A DNA stretch of 52,098 bases from Bodo saltans (lineage: Eukaryota; Euglenozoa; Kinetoplastea; Eubodonida; Bodonidae), in assembly GCA_001460835.1 (NCBI GenBank), contig CYKH01001904.1, positions 1 through 52,098 on the forward strand. Direction: 5' to 3'. The position numbers and the translations under genes were made by a program. The notes under the pieces are model-generated. The model was given only the letters and a program-made list of their open reading frames with translations, had not been told where the DNA came from and ran no database searches. Shown piece by piece: positions 51,131-52,098 of the stretch; position 1 is the first letter of the stretch; each line of letters begins with the position of its first letter.

Positions 51131-51179
51131 TTTTTTTTTCGGCAACATTCCTTGAACCCTTCATTTGATCAACGACCAG
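51131..51179 (+). promoter_or_regulatory. Probable spliced-leader acceptor for the IQ-motif gene
   Basis: A TTTTTTTTTC run and TTCCTTGAACCCTTCATTTG lead to CAG ending at 51179, 11 bases before the ATG at 51191, with no ATG between. Confidence 0.55.
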
Positions 51180-51190
51180 CGTTCTAGCAT

Positions 51191-52098
51191 ATGTCAGTGG
51201 GGCCGTGCTCGCTACTTCTTGACATCGCTCAAGATACCGGGGTGTCATGTCCTACCTTGGCGCTACTTGTGCTGTGCTCACAGTTGAACAACAAGGATGA
51301 ACCCGATCCAGAACAATCAGTTCCCAACACGACAGTGACAGAACATGTAGCAGGCACGGATGATGATGATGAGCCAGTGCCGCAATCGAATACACAAGCA
51401 GCGCCTCCCCAAAGTGACACAGGCATTGCACCGATGCTGTCCGCGACTGCTATCAATCATGCGGCTTCTACGATAATGTCAGGACCGTCACCGTTATCAT
51501 CCACCATTTCAAAAGGCTCGAAGAGAAATATTGGCAGCCTTCGGAATGAAGCAGCAAACATCATTCGACGGGCTTGGTACCGACGTAAGCTGCATTCGTC
51601 GCTGCGCAACATATTCGAAAATGCCGCAGCAACAAAATTTCAGTCGCTTTATCGCGCCTATTGCAGCCGCCGAGCCCACCGCGAAGTCGTTCAACAGCAA
51701 CGCAACTATTGGGTGATCGCTCGCTATGCCTACCATCGCATAGTCGACCTACGCAAGGTGCCAGTACGTCACATTGTGTTTCTTGCCGCGCGTAGGATTC
51801 AACTTGCTTGGAGGCGATACCGATCGCACATTCTTCTCGCTCGCCAACGCCGCCTTCGCGCAGCGATTCGTATCCAACGATTTTATCGCCGATCCCTTTT
51901 TGTCCGATTTATGGGAACTGCAACAGAGCGTCGTGTGCTGCATGACAGGAGAACACTTGCTGCCATCAAAATCCAATCTTTGTGCCGCGGTGTGTTAGCA
52001 AGAAAATTGGCCAAGTCTGGAGCTTGCCGACAATGGAACGCGGAGGCAGGTGCCCGGCTAGCACCTCAGCAACGCCGCGCTCGGCAAGCAATCCATTG
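51191..52098 (+). CDS. IQ-motif protein, 5' part only (runs off the right edge)
   Basis: The frame opens at 51191 right after an in-frame TAG at 51185 and stays open for 302 codons to the end of the window, so the C-terminus is missing. The first 110 residues are polar and probably disordered. From about residue 115 the protein is Arg-rich helix with four or more IQ motifs, the binding sites for calmodulin-like proteins: ATKFQSLYRAYCSRRAHR, ARRIQLAWRRYRSHILL, AIRIQRFYRRSLFVRF and AIKIQSLCRGVLARKL, plus a weaker NIIRRAWYRRKL. This could be an IQ-repeat cytoskeletal protein of the ASPM or flagellar type, or an unusual myosin neck. No motor domain lies upstream in the frame, which argues against a myosin. 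Confidence 0.8.
   Translation, partial: MSVGPCSLLLDIAQDTGVSCPTLALLVLCSQLNNKDEPDPEQSVPNTTVTEHVAGTDDDDEPVPQSNTQAAPPQSDTGIAPMLSATAINHAASTIMSGPSPLSSTISKGSKRNIGSLRNEAANIIRRAWYRRKLHSSLRNIFENAAATKFQSLYRAYCSRRAHREVVQQQRNYWVIARYAYHRIVDLRKVPVRHIVFLAARRIQLAWRRYRSHILLARQRRLRAAIRIQRFYRRSLFVRFMGTATERRVLHDRRTLAAIKIQSLCRGVLARKLAKSGACRQWNAEAGARLAPQQRRARQAIH

Noticed and set aside
1-52098. Mobile elements, viral remnants, CRISPR arrays, rRNA and tRNA genes.
   Set aside because: No reverse transcriptase, integrase, transposase, capsid-like protein, terminal repeats or RNA gene signatures were seen; apart from local tandem repeats the window is ordinary host genes.

Overview
The window is best explained as a piece of a free-living kinetoplastid genome, most likely a bodonid such as Bodo saltans. 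This is inferred from gene style and not from a database match. Every protein gene I can support (24 including one cut by the right edge) lies on the + strand. None needs an intron, and intergenic gaps are about 120-450 bases. Upstream of most start codons there is a pyrimidine-rich tract followed by AG and then a short ATG-free leader, the layout expected when long polycistronic transcripts are cut up by spliced-leader trans-splicing. No tRNA, rRNA, CRISPR array or mobile element was found. One 300-base run of N (38707-39006) is an assembly gap.

Layout. 42-5000: the gamma subunit of the AP-1 clathrin adaptor, with its frame broken by a 29-bp tandem duplication, and a PARP6/8-type ADP-ribosyltransferase with a UBA domain. 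5233-12738: a single unidentified helical protein of 2501 residues. 12895-19659: a small LicD/fukutin-like membrane protein, the ribosome-assembly factor TSR4/PDCD2-like, an FkbM-type membrane methyltransferase, and an acidic repeat-rich type I membrane protein. 19860-26499: three unassigned proteins, one built from a degenerate repeat that resembles kinetoplastid cytoskeletal proteins. 26752-38630: PI 4-kinase III beta, an unassigned small protein, phosphoglucomutase/phosphopentomutase (PGM2 type), WDR11, a coiled-coil protein and adenosine kinase. 39099-44986: a LYR-like protein, a patatin-family protein that has lost its catalytic residues, and a protein with a WW-like module, helical repeats and coiled coils. 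45243-50962: two tandem ASM/endopolyphosphatase-like membrane phosphoesterases and a secreted leucine-rich-repeat plus trefoil protein. 51191-end: the 5' part of an IQ-motif protein.

How the genes relate. Co-transcription in kinetoplastids usually says little about shared function, so links are tentative. AP-1 gamma, PI4KIIIbeta and WDR11 all act at the trans-Golgi network in other eukaryotes. The LicD-like and FkbM-like proteins are plausible Golgi glycan modifiers next to a surface-type protein. The 45-51 kb block is three secretory-pathway genes in a row. The observations most worth checking are the dead patatin, the PARP6/8-UBA protein, the repeat proteins at 19860 and 41696, the LRR-trefoil protein, the DAEHA-repeat membrane protein, and the AP-1 gamma duplication.
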